Part shown: positions 37,165 to 49,132 of the stretch, piece by piece
Numbering within the stretch: the stretch's first letter is position 1
Layout of the letters: every line of letters begins with the position of its first letter
Assembly (NCBI RefSeq): GCF_030161595.1
Contig: NZ_BSUM01000001.1
Coordinates: forward strand, 682,001 to 746,000
From: Litorihabitans aurantiacus
GTDB lineage: Bacteria; Actinomycetota; Actinomycetes; Actinomycetales; Beutenbergiaceae
Length of the DNA stretch: 64,000 bases
Direction: 5' to 3'
The notes under the pieces: model-generated
Told to the model about the DNA's origin: nothing
What the model saw: only the letters and a program-made list of their open reading frames with translations
Database searches by the model: none
Program-made: the position numbers and the translations under genes

Positions 37165-37966
37165 CTGTTCACGAGTTCTCAGATCCTCGCCGCCGAGGGT
37201 GATGGCTTCAAGGCGCCCGGTCTGGAGGAGTTCTTCCCTCCGGCCATCTTCTTCGAGGGGACCCCTTCGAGTTCAACCGCATCATGATGGTGCGCGTGAT
37301 CATGGCCGTGGCCCTGATCCTCATCCTCTGGCTGGCCACCCGCCGCGCGAAGCTCGTGCCGGGCCGCGCTCAGGCCGCCGTCGAGTTCGTCCTCGACTTC
37401 GTGCGCGTCCAGATCGTCGAGCAGATCCTCGGGAAGGTCAACGGTCGCCGGTTCACCCCGATGCTGACCACGATCTTCTTCACGATCATCGCGATGAACA
37501 TCTCCGGCGTGATACCCGCGCTGAACATCGGTGGCACGTCCGTCGTCGGGCTCCCGCTGCTGCTCGCGCTCTGGGTCTACGTCATGTACCTCGCGACCGG
37601 TGTGCGCAAGCACGGGGTGGTGGGCTACCTCAAGACCAGCCTCTTCCCGAGCAGCGTGCCCTGGTACATGTACCCGATCGTCACGCCGATCGAGATCCTC
37701 CAGGTCTTCATCCTGCGGCCCGCGACGCTCGCGCTGCGACTCCTGGCGAACATGCTCGCCGGACACCTGATGCTGGTGCTCTGCTTCGCCGGCACGAACT
37801 TCCTCTTCTTCGAGGGGGCGGCCTGATCAAGCTGACCGGTGTCCTCGCCCTTCTAGGCGGCTTCGGCATCACGATCTTCGAGGTCTTCATCGCGATCCTG
37901 CAGGCCTACATCTTCACGCTGCTCGCGGCGATCTACCTGAACATGTCGCAGGAGGAGGAGCACTGA
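37165..37966 (+). CDS. atpB: ATP synthase Fo subunit a (two frame breaks, no ATG/GTG start)
   Basis: Subunit a forms the proton half-channels of ATP synthase. The essential arginine is in ALRLLANMLAGH, and later helices contain FEVFIAILQAYIFTLLAAIYL, ending in NMSQEEEH. Upstream, FTSSQILAAEGDGFKAPGLEEFFPPAIFFEG is the normal extracellular start. The frame breaks at CCCC 37262-37265 and at GGGGG 37814-37818, each fixed by one added base. No ATG or GTG lies in frame before FTSSQ; a CTG at 37165, 6 nt after GGGAG, is the only visible start. It is the first atp gene after the AtpI-like protein. Confidence 0.88.
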
Positions 37967-38882
<916 letters not shown>

Positions 38883-38883
<1 letters not shown>

Positions 38884-39698
38884 TGCGCGCGACCAGTGAG
38901 GCCTCGCTCTCCGCGGCGGACGAGCGGTTCACGCCGATCCTCGACGCCGCCGGCGAGGGTGCCCGAGAGCTCGGGGAGCAGATCTTCTCCGTGGTCGACG
39001 CGCTCGACGGCTCGGTCTCCCTGCGTCGCGCGCTCACCGACCCCACCCGCAGCGGTGACTCCAAGGCCCAGCTGGCCACGGGTCTCCTGCGCGGCAAGGT
39101 GCACGACGACGTCGTGGACCTCGTCGCGGGCCTGGCCCGCTCGCGCTGGTCCGCGGACGCCGACCTGCCCGAGGCGCTCGAGGAGCTCGGCACGACGGCG
39201 GTGCTCGTGGCCGCCGAGGCGCGCGGCGACCTGCTGCGCGTCGAGGAGGACCTGTTCCGCCTCGGTCGGATCCTGGCGGGGGAGCGCGACCTGCGCGTCG
39301 CGCTCGCCTCCACGGACGCGACCCGGGAGCAGCGCGTCGCGCTGTCCGACCGCCTGCTCGAGGGTCAGATCGCTCCCGAGTCGCAGGTGCTCGTGCGCCG
39401 CACCGTCGGCGCGCTGCGCCAGCGGACGGTGACCACGCGCCTGGCGCGCATCGCCGAGCTGGCCTCGGCGCGTCGGCAGCGCGTCGTCGCGTCCGTCCTC
39501 GCGGCCACGCCGCTGACCTCCGCCCAGGTGGAGCGCCTGACCGCGACGCTGTCGCGCATCTACGACACCGAGGTGCACGTGAACGTGGCCCTCGACCCGA
39601 GCATCGTGGGCGGGTTGCGCATCCAGGTGGGCGCCGAGGTCGTCGACGCCACCGTGCTGTCCAAGCTTGCCGAAGCCCGACGCCGCATCGCCGGCTGA
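38883..39698 (+). CDS. atpH: ATP synthase F1 subunit delta
   Basis: This 271-residue subunit links the stalk to the top of F1. The C-terminal segment with [21 protein letters not shown] is the family signature. The protein is long compared with the roughly 180 residues of E. coli delta, as is usual in actinobacteria. The ATG at 38883 overlaps the atpF stop by one base. Confidence 0.95.
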
Positions 39699-39750
39699 GC
39701 TGCTCACCCCCACACCCCGCGCCCGGCGCGAGAGACGAGAGAAGGAACCG

Positions 39751-41382
39751 ATGGCTGAGCTCACGATCAAGCCCGAGGAGATCAGGGCTGCGCTCGACAC
39801 GTTCGTCAGCTCCTACACCCCCACGACCGACGCTCGCGAGGAGGTGGGTCGGGTCACGCTCGCGGCTGACGGCATCGCCGAGGTCGAGGGGCTGCCCGGC
39901 GCCATGGCCAACGAGCTGCTCACGTTCGAGGACGGCACGCTCGGCCTCGCGCTGAGCCTCGACGTCCGCCACATCGGTGTGGTGGTCCTCGGTGAGTTCA
40001 CCGGCATCCAGGAGGGCCAGGAGGTCCGCCGCACGGGCGAGGTGCTCTCGGTGCCCGTCGGTGACGGCTACCTCGGCCGCGTCGTCGACCCGCTCGGCGC
40101 GCCGGTCGACGGCCTCGGCGAGATCGCCACGAGCGGTCGCCGCGCCCTCGAGCTGCAGGCTCCGGGCGTCATGGCGCGCAAGAGCGTGCACGAGCCGCTG
40201 CAGACCGGCATCAAGGCGATCGACTCGATGATCCCGATCGGCCGCGGCCAGCGTCAGCTCATCATCGGCGACCGCAAGACCGGCAAGACGGCCATCGCGC
40301 TCGACACGATCCTCAACCAGAAGGCCAACTGGGACTCGGGCGACCCCGAGAAGCAGGTGCGCTGCATCTACGTCGCCATCGGTCAGAAGGGTTCGACCAT
40401 CGCCGCGGTGCGAGGCGCCCTGGAGGAGGCCGGCGCGCTCGAGTACACGACGATCGTAGCCGCCCCCGCGTCCGACCCGGCCGGGTTCAAGTACCTCGCC
40501 CCCTACACCGGCTCGGCCATCGGCCAGCAGTGGATGTACGAGGGCAAGCACGTGCTCGTCGTCTTCGACGACCTGTCGAAGCAGGCCGAGGCCTACCGCG
40601 CCGTGTCGCTCCTGCTGCGCCGCCCGCCGGGCCGCGAGGCCTACCCGGGCGACGTCTTCTACCTGCACTCCCGCCTGCTCGAGAGGTGCGCCAAGCTCTC
40701 CGACGAGCTCGGCGCCGGCTCGATGACCGGCCTGCCGATCATCGAGACCAAGGCCAACGACGTCTCGGCCTACATCCCGACCAACGTCATCTCGATCACC
40801 GACGGCCAGATCTTCCTGCAGTCGGACCTGTTCAACGCCAACCAGCGGCCCGCCGTCGACGTCGGCATCTCGGTGTCCCGCGTCGGTGGTGCCGCGCAGG
40901 TCAAGGCCATGAAGAACGTCTCGGGAACGCTGAAGCTCACGCTCGCCCAGTACCGCTCGCTCGCGGCCTTCGCGATGTTCGCCTCGGACCTCGACCCGGC
41001 CTCGCGCCAGGCGCTGGCCCGCGGTGAGCGTCTGACGGAGCTGCTCAAGCAGCCCCAGTACTCGCCGTACCCGGTCGAGGACCAGGTCGTCGCGATCTGG
41101 GCCGGTACCAACGGCTACCTGGACGACGTCCCCGTCGCCGACGTGCTGCGCTTCGAGCGCGAGATGCTCGACCACGTGCGCCGCACCACCGACGTCCTGG
41201 GGGCGATCGCGACGACCGGCAAGCTCGACGACGCCTCGCTCGAGGCGCTCAAGAGCTCGATCCAGTCCTTCGCGCCGACCTTCCAGACCTCCGACGGCGA
41301 CCTCCTCGGCAGCGACGAGCAGGTCGACGACGAGGGCCTGGACGTCGAGCAGGAGCAGATCGTCACGCAGAAGCGGGGCTGA
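39751..41382 (+). CDS. atpA: ATP synthase F1 subunit alpha
   Basis: This 543-residue regulatory nucleotide-binding subunit has Walker A in GDRKTGKT (about residue 173). The visual hinge is [11 protein letters not shown], and the arginine-finger region is [11 protein letters not shown]. Its C-terminal tail of about 30 residues is acidic, as in other actinobacteria, where it is reported to suppress ATP hydrolysis. The ATG at 39751 has a GAAGGAA site and the usual [11 protein letters not shown] start. Confidence 0.97.
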   Translation: MAELTIKPEEIRAALDTFVSSYTPTTDAREEVGRVTLAADGIAEVEGLPGAMANELLTFEDGTLGLALSLDVRHIGVVVLGEFTGIQEGQEVRRTGEVLSVPVGDGYLGRVVDPLGAPVDGLGEIATSGRRALELQAPGVMARKSVHEPLQTGIKAIDSMIPIGRGQRQLIIGDRKTGKTAIALDTILNQKANWDSGDPEKQVRCIYVAIGQKGSTIAAVRGALEEAGALEYTTIVAAPASDPAGFKYLAPYTGSAIGQQWMYEGKHVLVVFDDLSKQAEAYRAVSLLLRRPPGREAYPGDVFYLHSRLLERCAKLSDELGAGSMTGLPIIETKANDVSAYIPTNVISITDGQIFLQSDLFNANQRPAVDVGISVSRVGGAAQVKAMKNVSGTLKLTLAQYRSLAAFAMFASDLDPASRQALARGERLTELLKQPQYSPYPVEDQVVAIWAGTNGYLDDVPVADVLRFEREMLDHVRRTTDVLGAIATTGKLDDASLEALKSSIQSFAPTFQTSDGDLLGSDEQVDDEGLDVEQEQIVTQKRG

Positions 41383-41385
41383 GCT

Positions 41386-42276
41386 GTGGCAGGTCAGCAG
41401 CGCGTCTACAAGCAGCGGATCAGGTCGACCCAGACCCTGAAGAAGATGTTCCGCGCCATGGAGCTCATCGCTGCCTCCCGCATCGGCAAGGCCCGGGCCC
41501 AGGCCCAGGCCGCGGCGCCGTACTCGCGTGCGATCACGCGCGCGCTGTCGGCGGCCGCCACGCACGGCGACGTCGACCACCCGCTCCTCTCGGAGCGCGC
41601 CGACACCTCCCGCGTGGCGGTGCTCGTGCTCACCGCGGACCGCGGCATGGCGGGCTCGTACAACGCCAGCGTCCTGCGTGAGGCGGAGAAGCTCCTCACC
41701 CGCCTCACCGAGGAGGGCAAGCAGCCCGAGCTCTACGTCGCGGGTCGGCGCGGGGTCGGCTACTTCACCTTCCGCGGTCGCGAGATGGTGCAGACCTGGC
41801 TCGGCAACTCCGACGCCCCCGCGCTCGAGCGGTCCGTGGAGATCGCCGAGACCCTGCTGGAGGCGTTCCGCGCCCCGGCGGAGGACGGTGGCGTGAGCGA
41901 GATCCACCTCGTCTACACGCGGTTCGCGTCCATGGTCAGCCAGGAGCCGCGCGTCGTGCGCATCCTGCCGCTGGAGGTCGTCGAGGGCGTCGCTCCCGCG
42001 GGTGATGGCCCGGTGCCGCTGTACGACTTCGAGCCGTCGGCCGAGGTCGTGCTCGACTCGCTCCTGCCGCGCTACATCCAGGCGCGAATCTTCACGGCGA
42101 TGCACCAGGCCGCGGCCTCGGAGCTGGCGGCGCGGCAGCGCGCCATGCACACGGCGACCGAGAACGCCGAAGACATCATTCGCAACTACACCCGACTGGC
42201 CAACTCGGCCCGGCAGGCGGACATCACCCAGGAGATCAGCGAGATCGTCTCCGGTGCCGACGCCCTCGCCGGCTGA
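41386..42276 (+). CDS. atpG: ATP synthase F1 subunit gamma
   Basis: This 296-residue central-shaft protein has two long helices at its ends: QRVYKQRIRSTQTLKKMFRA at the N-terminus and NYTRLANSARQADITQEISE at the C-terminus. An alpha/beta domain with LTADRGMAGSYN lies between them. It turns inside the alpha/beta ring and couples to the c-ring. Confidence 0.96.
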   Translation: MAGQQRVYKQRIRSTQTLKKMFRAMELIAASRIGKARAQAQAAAPYSRAITRALSAAATHGDVDHPLLSERADTSRVAVLVLTADRGMAGSYNASVLREAEKLLTRLTEEGKQPELYVAGRRGVGYFTFRGREMVQTWLGNSDAPALERSVEIAETLLEAFRAPAEDGGVSEIHLVYTRFASMVSQEPRVVRILPLEVVEGVAPAGDGPVPLYDFEPSAEVVLDSLLPRYIQARIFTAMHQAAASELAARQRAMHTATENAEDIIRNYTRLANSARQADITQEISEIVSGADALAG

Positions 42277-43766
<1,490 letters not shown>

Positions 43767-43767
<1 letters not shown>

Positions 43768-44033
43768 TGGCCGGACGCGGAGAGCTGACCGTCGAGATCG
43801 TCGCCCCGGACCGCGTGCTGTGGTCCGGGACGGCGGCGGGCGTCAGTGTGCCGGCGGCCGAGGGCGACATGGGTCTGCTCCCCGGGCACGAGTCCGTCCT
43901 CTCGCTGCTGCGCGCCGGCACCGTCCGCGTGCGCGCCACCGGTGGTGGCGCGGCGGAGGAGTTCGCCGTCGAGTCGGGCTTCGTCTCGTTCGACGACGAC
44001 TCGGTGACCGTCGTCGTCGACGCCGAGGGCTGA
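43767..44033 (+). CDS. atpC: ATP synthase F1 subunit epsilon
   Basis: This 88-residue epsilon subunit has the N-terminal beta-sandwich ([31 protein letters not shown]). It ends before the C-terminal helical hairpin that inhibits the enzyme in E. coli. Short epsilon forms occur in related actinobacteria. It closes the atp operon. Confidence 0.93.
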
Positions 44034-44042
44034 GCCGCCTCG

Positions 44043-44456
44043 GTGCCCGGTGTCGTCTGGATCGCGCTCGTCGTGGTCGTGGGCCTGGTGCTCGCGCTCG
44101 CGGGGGTCTTCTTCCTCCGCCTGCGCACCCTGGGTCACCGCGTCGGCTCGTTCGAGTGCGCGCTGCGCACGCCCACGGGTTGGGCGTCCGGCATCGCCCA
44201 CTACGGTGCCGACTCGCTGCACTGGTACCGCCTGATCTCGCTGGACCCGCGCCCGGACCACTCGTGGTCCCGGGCGCGGTTCCACGTCCGCAGCCGCGAC
44301 GCGCGGGACCCCTCGGCCGCCGTGACGCCGTCGCGCATCTTCGAGGTGTCGTGCGAGGTGGACGGCCGCGAGTTCGTCCTGGCCATGCGGTCGGGGCAGT
44401 ACTCGGGCCTGTCGTCGTGGCTGGAGTCCCAACCCCCGAGGGAGATGTCGCTGTGA
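44043..44456 (+). CDS. DUF2550 family membrane protein
   Basis: This 137-residue protein has one N-terminal membrane helix ([19 protein letters not shown]) followed by a small cytoplasmic domain. It contains [19 protein letters not shown] and ends [19 protein letters not shown]. This is the DUF2550 family found after atpC in mycobacteria and relatives. Its function is unknown. It overlaps nucS by GTGA, so the two are probably co-translated. Confidence 0.88.
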   Translation: MPGVVWIALVVVVGLVLALAGVFFLRLRTLGHRVGSFECALRTPTGWASGIAHYGADSLHWYRLISLDPRPDHSWSRARFHVRSRDARDPSAAVTPSRIFEVSCEVDGREFVLAMRSGQYSGLSSWLESQPPREMSL

Positions 44457-45238
44457 GGATCGTCGTGGCCACGTGCGCCGTCGACTACTCCGGCCGGCTG
44501 TCCGCCCACCTGCCGCTCGCCCCGCGCGTGCTGATGGTGAAGGCTGACGGATCGGTCCTCGTCCACTCCGACGGCGGCTCGTACAAGCCGCTGAACTGGA
44601 TGAGCCCGCCCTGCACCCTGAAGGTCTCCGAGCCCACGGCGGATCAGGCCGAGCAGGGTGTGACCGTCGTCTGGACGGTGAGCGCCACCAAGACCGACGA
44701 CAAGCTGGTCGTCTCGCTCCACGACGTCGTGCACGACTCCGCGCACGAGCTGGGCGTCGACCCCGGTCTGCAGAAGGACGGCGTCGAGGCCCACCTGCAG
44801 AAGCTGCTCGCGGAGCAGGTCGAGCTCGTGGGCACGGGTCACACGCTGGTGCGGCGGGAGTTCCCGACGGCGATCGGGCCCGTCGACCTCATGGTGCGGG
44901 TGCCGGGGCGCGCGGGGGCGGCGAGCGGTGCGAGCGCGGCGACCGGCGTCGGGGGAGCGGTGGAGGTGACGGTCGAGGTCGACACCGCAGCCACGAGCCA
45001 CCGCCACGTCGCCGTGGAGATCAAGCGGCGCGCGACGATCGACGCCGTCGAGCAGCTCACCCGCTACCTCGAGCTGCTCAACCGCGACCCGCACCTGGCG
45101 CCGGTGCGCGGTGTGCTGGCGGCGCAGAGCATCGCTCCCCAGGCGCGCACCCTCGCGACCGACCGCGGCATCGACTGCCTGCTGCTGGACTACGACGCGA
45201 TGCGCGGCGTCGACGACCCGGACTCCCGCCTCTTCTGA
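44453..45238 (+). CDS. nucS: Mismatch-specific endonuclease NucS
   Basis: NucS cuts both strands at mismatches and provides mismatch repair in actinobacteria that lack MutS/MutL. The 261-residue protein has the N-terminal DNA-binding domain ([33 protein letters not shown]). The C-terminal RecB-like nuclease domain shows catalytic residues in GPVDLMVR (Asp) and VAVEIKRR (Glu, Lys). An Ala/Gly-rich insert between those motifs ([15 protein letters not shown]) is unusual. The GTG start overlaps the preceding stop. Confidence 0.94.
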   Translation: MRIVVATCAVDYSGRLSAHLPLAPRVLMVKADGSVLVHSDGGSYKPLNWMSPPCTLKVSEPTADQAEQGVTVVWTVSATKTDDKLVVSLHDVVHDSAHELGVDPGLQKDGVEAHLQKLLAEQVELVGTGHTLVRREFPTAIGPVDLMVRVPGRAGAASGASAATGVGGAVEVTVEVDTAATSHRHVAVEIKRRATIDAVEQLTRYLELLNRDPHLAPVRGVLAAQSIAPQARTLATDRGIDCLLLDYDAMRGVDDPDSRLF

Positions 45239-45279
45239 CCGCGGGCGGGCCGGCGGTCGGGCGATCCGACGCTGGTGCC

Positions 45280-45332
45280 GAGAACGCCCTGTGCGGCTCG
45301 GACCGCGATCTCGAGCCGCACCCGCCGTTCTC
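45280..45332. repeat. 53-bp intergenic palindrome, copy 1
   Basis: GAGAACG at one end pairs with CGTTCTC at the other, and an inner GTGCGGCTCG pairs with CGAGCCGCAC. A second element of the same 53-bp length and design lies 19 bp downstream. There is no coding potential. Confidence 0.8.
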
Positions 45333-45351
45333 GCCTCGAACGAGGTCGACC

Positions 45352-45404
45352 GAGAACGCTCTGCGCTGGTCGGACGGCCATCTCGAGCAGCACAGGGCGT
45401 TCTC
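45352..45404. repeat. 53-bp intergenic palindrome, copy 2
   Basis: This copy has the same ends and length as copy 1 but a different inner stem. GAGAACGC pairs with GCGTTCTC, and the middle reads CGGACGGCCATCTCGAG. The two copies fill most of the 258-bp gap between nucS and the next gene and may also end nucS transcription. Confidence 0.8.
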
Positions 45405-45484
45405 GTCGACGGGGGCCGGCGATCGGGGTGCCCGGGGTGGTTGGTGGGCTGGACGGCGGGTGGGCCGGCAGATGGAGCGGCGCG

Positions 45485-45490
45485 TAGGGT
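45485..45490 (+). promoter_or_regulatory. Putative -10 box (leaderless)
   Basis: TAGGGT lies exactly 6 nt before the ATG at 45497, so the transcript probably begins at the start codon. Confidence 0.5.
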
Positions 45491-45496
45491 CGGGGC

Positions 45497-45802
45497 ATGG
45501 GTCGCCGGTCGAGCAAGCGTGCGTACGGCAGCGAGCACGTGCCGCTCGACGTCGACCGCCTCACCCAGGGGTGGACCCGCGGTGAGACCACCGGCGACGG
45601 GCGCGCCTGGAAGGTCCGCAGCACCGGCGGGAGCGAGAAGTCCTACCGCTGCCCGGGCTGCGACCAGATGATCCCGCCCGGCACGCCGCACACCGTCGCG
45701 TGGCCGGACGACCACCTGCTCGGTGCGCAGGCCGGGCTCGAGGACAGGCGCCACTGGCACACCTCGTGCTGGCGCAGCGGTCGCCGCCCGACCCGTCGCT
45801 GA
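45497..45802 (+). CDS. Conserved actinobacterial zinc-ribbon-like protein
   Basis: This 101-residue basic protein belongs to a small actinobacterial family that is often mislabelled ATP/GTP-binding protein. It begins MGRRSSKRAYGSEHVPLDVD. The middle holds a likely metal site, with CPGC followed by an HTVAW segment and then RRHWHTSCW. No P-loop is present, so the nucleotide-binding label is not supported. The function is unknown; the metal site suggests nucleic-acid or protein binding. It may share its transcript with the ABC-F gene. Confidence 0.75.
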   Translation: MGRRSSKRAYGSEHVPLDVDRLTQGWTRGETTGDGRAWKVRSTGGSEKSYRCPGCDQMIPPGTPHTVAWPDDHLLGAQAGLEDRRHWHTSCWRSGRRPTRR

Positions 45803-45859
45803 GGCGCCCGCCGCCTTATCGAGGTGACGGCACCCCGCGCCGTCGGGCACAGTGCAGCG

Positions 45860-47536
45860 GTGGGCCACATCGACCTCAGCCAGATCACCTACTCCCTCCC
45901 CGACGGCCGTCCGCTGCTCGGCGGCGTCGACCTGCGCGTGGGGGAGGGCCACCGGATGGCGCTGGTGGGCCCGAACGGCTCGGGCAAGACGACGCTCTCG
46001 CGCATCCTCGCGGGCGACCTGCTCCCGGACGACGGCGCCGTCGTGCGCACCGGCGGTCTCGGCATCATGCGTCAGTTCATCGGCTCCGTCCGCGACGAGA
46101 CCACCGTGCGCGAGCTGCTGATCGGCGTGGCCCCGGAGCGCGTGCGCGTCGCGGGACAGGCGCTGCTGGCGGCCGAGGACCGCATGCTCACGGTCGACGA
46201 CGAGCCCGCGCAGATGGCGTACGCCCAGGGGCTCGCGGACTGGGCGGACGCGGGCGGCTACGAGCAGGAGACCGTCTGGGACATGTGCACCAGTGCGGCG
46301 ATGTCGCTGCCGTTCGACCGGGCCGAGCACCGCCGGGTCTCGACGCTCTCGGGCGGCGAGCAGAAGCGGCTGGTGCTCGAGGCGCTCCTGCGCGGTCCGG
46401 ACGAGGTGCTCCTCCTGGACGAGCCGGACAACTACCTCGACGTGCCGGGCAAGCGGTGGCTCGAGCGCGCGCTGCGCGAGTGCGGCAAGACCGTCCTGCT
46501 CATCAGCCACGACCGCGAGCTGCTGGACCAGGTCGCCACGCGCGTCGCCACCCTCGAGCCGGGTGCGGCCGGCGCGACCCTCTGGGTGCACCCCGGACCG
46601 TTCGCCACGTACGCGCAGGCGCGCGAGGACCGCAACGCGCGGCTGGAGGAGCTGCGGCGCCGCTGGGACGAGGAGCACGCCAAGCTCAAGGCGCTGGTGC
46701 TGATGTACCGCACCAAGGCGTCGGTCATGGACACGATGGCGGCCAAGCTCCAGGCGGCCGAGACCCGCCTGGCACGGTTCGAGAAGGCGGGCCCGCCCGA
46801 GGCGGTGCCTGACGTGCAGCAGGTGAGCATGCGCCTGCGCGGGGGCCGGACGGCGAAGCGCGCCGTCGTCGTCGAGGGCCTGGAGCTCACCGGCCTGGCC
46901 GGGGCGTTCGACGCCGAGCTCTGGTTCGGCGAGCGCATCGGCATCCTGGGGGCGAACGGCACGGGCAAGAGTCACTTCCTACGGCTGCTGGCTGCGGGCG
47001 GCTCCGACCCCGACGTCGAGCACCGCCCCGTGGGGGACGTGCGGCCCGAACCCGTGGCGCACACCGGCGTCGTGCGACTGGGATCCCGCGTCCGTCCGGG
47101 CTGGTTCGCCCAGACGCATGCCCACCCCGAGCTGATGGCGCGCACGCTGCTGGAGATCCTGCACCGCGGCGACGAGCACCGGGCCGGGATGGCGCGCGAG
47201 CAGGCCTCCCGCACGCTCGACCGCTACGGCCTCGCGCGCTCGGCCGAGCAGACGTTCGGTTCGCTCTCTGGCGGCCAGCAGGCGCGGTTCCAGATCCTCC
47301 TGCTCGAGCTCTCGGGCGCCACGCTGCTCCTGCTCGACGAGCCGACCGACAACCTCGACCTCGCCTCCGCCGAGGCCCTCGAGGCGGGGCTCGACGCGTT
47401 CGAGGGCACCGTCGTCGCCGTCACGCACGACCGCTGGTTCGCGCGTGGCCTTGACCGCTTCCTCGTGTTCGACGGCGCGGGTGCCGTCAGCGCCAGCGAC
47501 GCCCCGGTCTGGGACGTCGCCCGCGCCGCGCGCTGA
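45860..47536 (+). CDS. ABC-F family ATP-binding protein
   Basis: This soluble protein of about 558 residues has two ABC ATPase domains and no membrane part, so it is probably a ribosome-acting translation or resistance factor. The first domain has Walker A GPNGSGKT, signature LSGGEQKR and Walker B VLLLDEPDNYLD. The charged interdomain linker includes RWDEEHAKLKALVLMYRTKAS. The second domain has GANGTGKS, LSGGQQARF and LLLLDEPTDNLDL. The GTG at 45860 is chosen over one 36 nt upstream because VGHIDLSQITY begins the fold. The exact subfamily, antibiotic resistance or housekeeping, is not clear. Confidence 0.9.
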   Translation: MGHIDLSQITYSLPDGRPLLGGVDLRVGEGHRMALVGPNGSGKTTLSRILAGDLLPDDGAVVRTGGLGIMRQFIGSVRDETTVRELLIGVAPERVRVAGQALLAAEDRMLTVDDEPAQMAYAQGLADWADAGGYEQETVWDMCTSAAMSLPFDRAEHRRVSTLSGGEQKRLVLEALLRGPDEVLLLDEPDNYLDVPGKRWLERALRECGKTVLLISHDRELLDQVATRVATLEPGAAGATLWVHPGPFATYAQAREDRNARLEELRRRWDEEHAKLKALVLMYRTKASVMDTMAAKLQAAETRLARFEKAGPPEAVPDVQQVSMRLRGGRTAKRAVVVEGLELTGLAGAFDAELWFGERIGILGANGTGKSHFLRLLAAGGSDPDVEHRPVGDVRPEPVAHTGVVRLGSRVRPGWFAQTHAHPELMARTLLEILHRGDEHRAGMAREQASRTLDRYGLARSAEQTFGSLSGGQQARFQILLLELSGATLLLLDEPTDNLDLASAEALEAGLDAFEGTVVAVTHDRWFARGLDRFLVFDGAGAVSASDAPVWDVARAAR

Positions 47537-47556
47537 CCGGCGCCGGGCCACGTGCG

Positions 47557-47562
47557 TAGGCT
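47557..47562 (+). promoter_or_regulatory. Putative -10 box of the 47.6-kb hydrolase
   Basis: TAGGCT ends 8 nt before the ATG at 47571. The intervening GGGAA could also act as a very short ribosome-binding site. Confidence 0.35.
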
Positions 47563-47570
47563 GGGAACCG

Positions 47571-48311
47571 ATGAGCACCACGATCGGACCGCTGAGCATC
47601 CTGCCCGCCGCGCGCGAGGACATCGAGCTCCACACCGCCGACGGCCTGACTCTCGTGGGGGAGGTGGCGCGGCCCGCGGGGGCGACGCCCGCGGCGACGC
47701 TCCTGACGCTGCACCCGCTGCCGACGCACGGCGGCTACATGGACAGCCATGTGTACCGCAAGGCCGCGTGGCGGCTGCCAGCGCTGGCGGACGTCGCCGT
47801 CGTGCGCTTCAACACGCGCGGCACCTCGAGCCCGCGCGGCACGAGCGAGGGCGAGTTCGACGGCGGTGACGCCGAACGCTTCGACGTCGCCGCGCTGCTG
47901 GAGTACGGCGAGTTCCACGACCTCCCGCGGCGCTGGCTGGTGGGTTGGTCGTTCGGGACCGAGCTGGTGCTCAAGCACGGCGCCGACCCGAGCATCGAGG
48001 GCGCGATCCTGCTGTCCCCGCCGCTGCACCGCGCGACCGACGCCGACCTCGACGCGTGGGCCGCGTTCGGCAAGCCGCTGGTCGTGTTGGTCCCCGAGCA
48101 CGACGACTACCTGCAGCCCGACGCCGCGCGCGAACGGTTCGCGCGCATCCCGCAGGCGCGCGTGATCGCGGGCGAGGGCATGAAGCACCTCTGGGTGGGG
48201 GAGACCGCGGTCCGCTGGGTGCTCGAGCAGGTCCTCGCCGTCGTCAACCCCGCGGCGCTGCCGCTGCCGAGCGAATGGGACGGGCCCGTGACCACCGCAC
48301 CGAAGGAGTGA
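47571..48311 (+). CDS. Alpha/beta hydrolase
   Basis: This 246-residue alpha/beta-hydrolase-fold protein has the oxyanion region TLHPLPTHGG and RFNTRGTSSPRG. The nucleophile elbow is GWSFGTE with Ser. The acid and base candidates are in VPEHDDYL and GEGMKHLW. It resembles the dienelactone hydrolase/YqiA-like group. The substrate is unknown. A second, unrelated alpha/beta hydrolase follows immediately. Confidence 0.8.
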   Translation: MSTTIGPLSILPAAREDIELHTADGLTLVGEVARPAGATPAATLLTLHPLPTHGGYMDSHVYRKAAWRLPALADVAVVRFNTRGTSSPRGTSEGEFDGGDAERFDVAALLEYGEFHDLPRRWLVGWSFGTELVLKHGADPSIEGAILLSPPLHRATDADLDAWAAFGKPLVVLVPEHDDYLQPDAARERFARIPQARVIAGEGMKHLWVGETAVRWVLEQVLAVVNPAALPLPSEWDGPVTTAPKE

Positions 48312-48313
48312 CC

Positions 48314-49104
48314 GTGACCGAGCAGACACCCCAGGAGCCGCGGGTGCAGATCCCGCTCGTGCTGCTGCACGGCTTCCCGTTCGACGCGAGCATGTGGGAC
48401 GAGGTCGTGGAGGACCTGGTCGACGACGGCGTGCCCACCATCGCACTCGACGCGCCCGGCTTCGGGCAGTCCGAGGTGCCCGACGGCGAGCCCAGCCTCG
48501 AGCTGGCCGCCGACGCGGTCGCGGCGACGCTGGACGAGCTCGGGGTGGATCGCGCCGTCGTCGCCGGGCTGTCGATGGGCGGCTACATCGCGCTGGCGCT
48601 CGCCGCGCGCCACGCGTCGCGCCTGGCCGGGCTCGCACTGCTGGACACCAAGGCGTCGGCGGACTCCGAGGACGCCCGGGCCAACCGGCTGCGCGTCGCG
48701 GACGCCGCCGAGGGGAGGCCGGCGCGGGCGCCGTCGCCCCGATGCTCACCAGCATCCTCGGCGAGACGGCGCTGAGCAGCGAGCCCGACGTCGTGGACGA
48801 GCACCGCCGCCGGCTCGCCGCGGCGCCGCCCGCCGGGATCGCGTGGGCGCAGCGCGCGATGGCCGCGCGGTCGAGCCGGTTCGAGGCGCTCGAGGACCTC
48901 GAGGTCCCCGGACTCGTCGTCCGCGGCGGCGAGGACGCCCTGTCCAGCCAGGACGACGCCGAGGCGATGGCCACCGCGATCCGGGCGAACGGCGGCGACG
49001 CCGAGCTCGTGATGATCCCGAACGCCGGCCACATGACCGCCACCGAGGACCCGAGCGCGACGGCGGAGGTGCTCGCCGCGTTCTGGCGGCGCTGCACCCG
49101 CTGA
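48314..49104 (+). CDS. Alpha/beta hydrolase (one frame break)
   Basis: This protein of about 264 residues has the classical alpha/beta-hydrolase layout. It shows HGFPFDASMWDEV, the nucleophile elbow GLSMGGY, the acid in VRGGEDALSS and the histidine in NAGHMTATEDP. It resembles 3-oxoadipate enol-lactonase-type and related esterases. One base is missing at GGGG 48712-48715; restoring it gives DAAEGEAGAGAVAPML. An AAGGAG site precedes the GTG at 48314. The substrate is unknown. Confidence 0.82.
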
Positions 49105-49132
49105 CCTCCGTCTCGGCGGGCGCGGCCGGCCC

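Noticed and set aside
39034-42150. A minus-strand open frame of about 1,040 codons opposite atpH, atpA and atpG
   Set aside because: It has the same shadow-frame composition, and the plus-strand ATP synthase genes are certain.
45280-45404. A CRISPR array or tRNA-like element after nucS
   Set aside because: There are only two copies, each itself a palindrome, with no spacer pattern and no cloverleaf.
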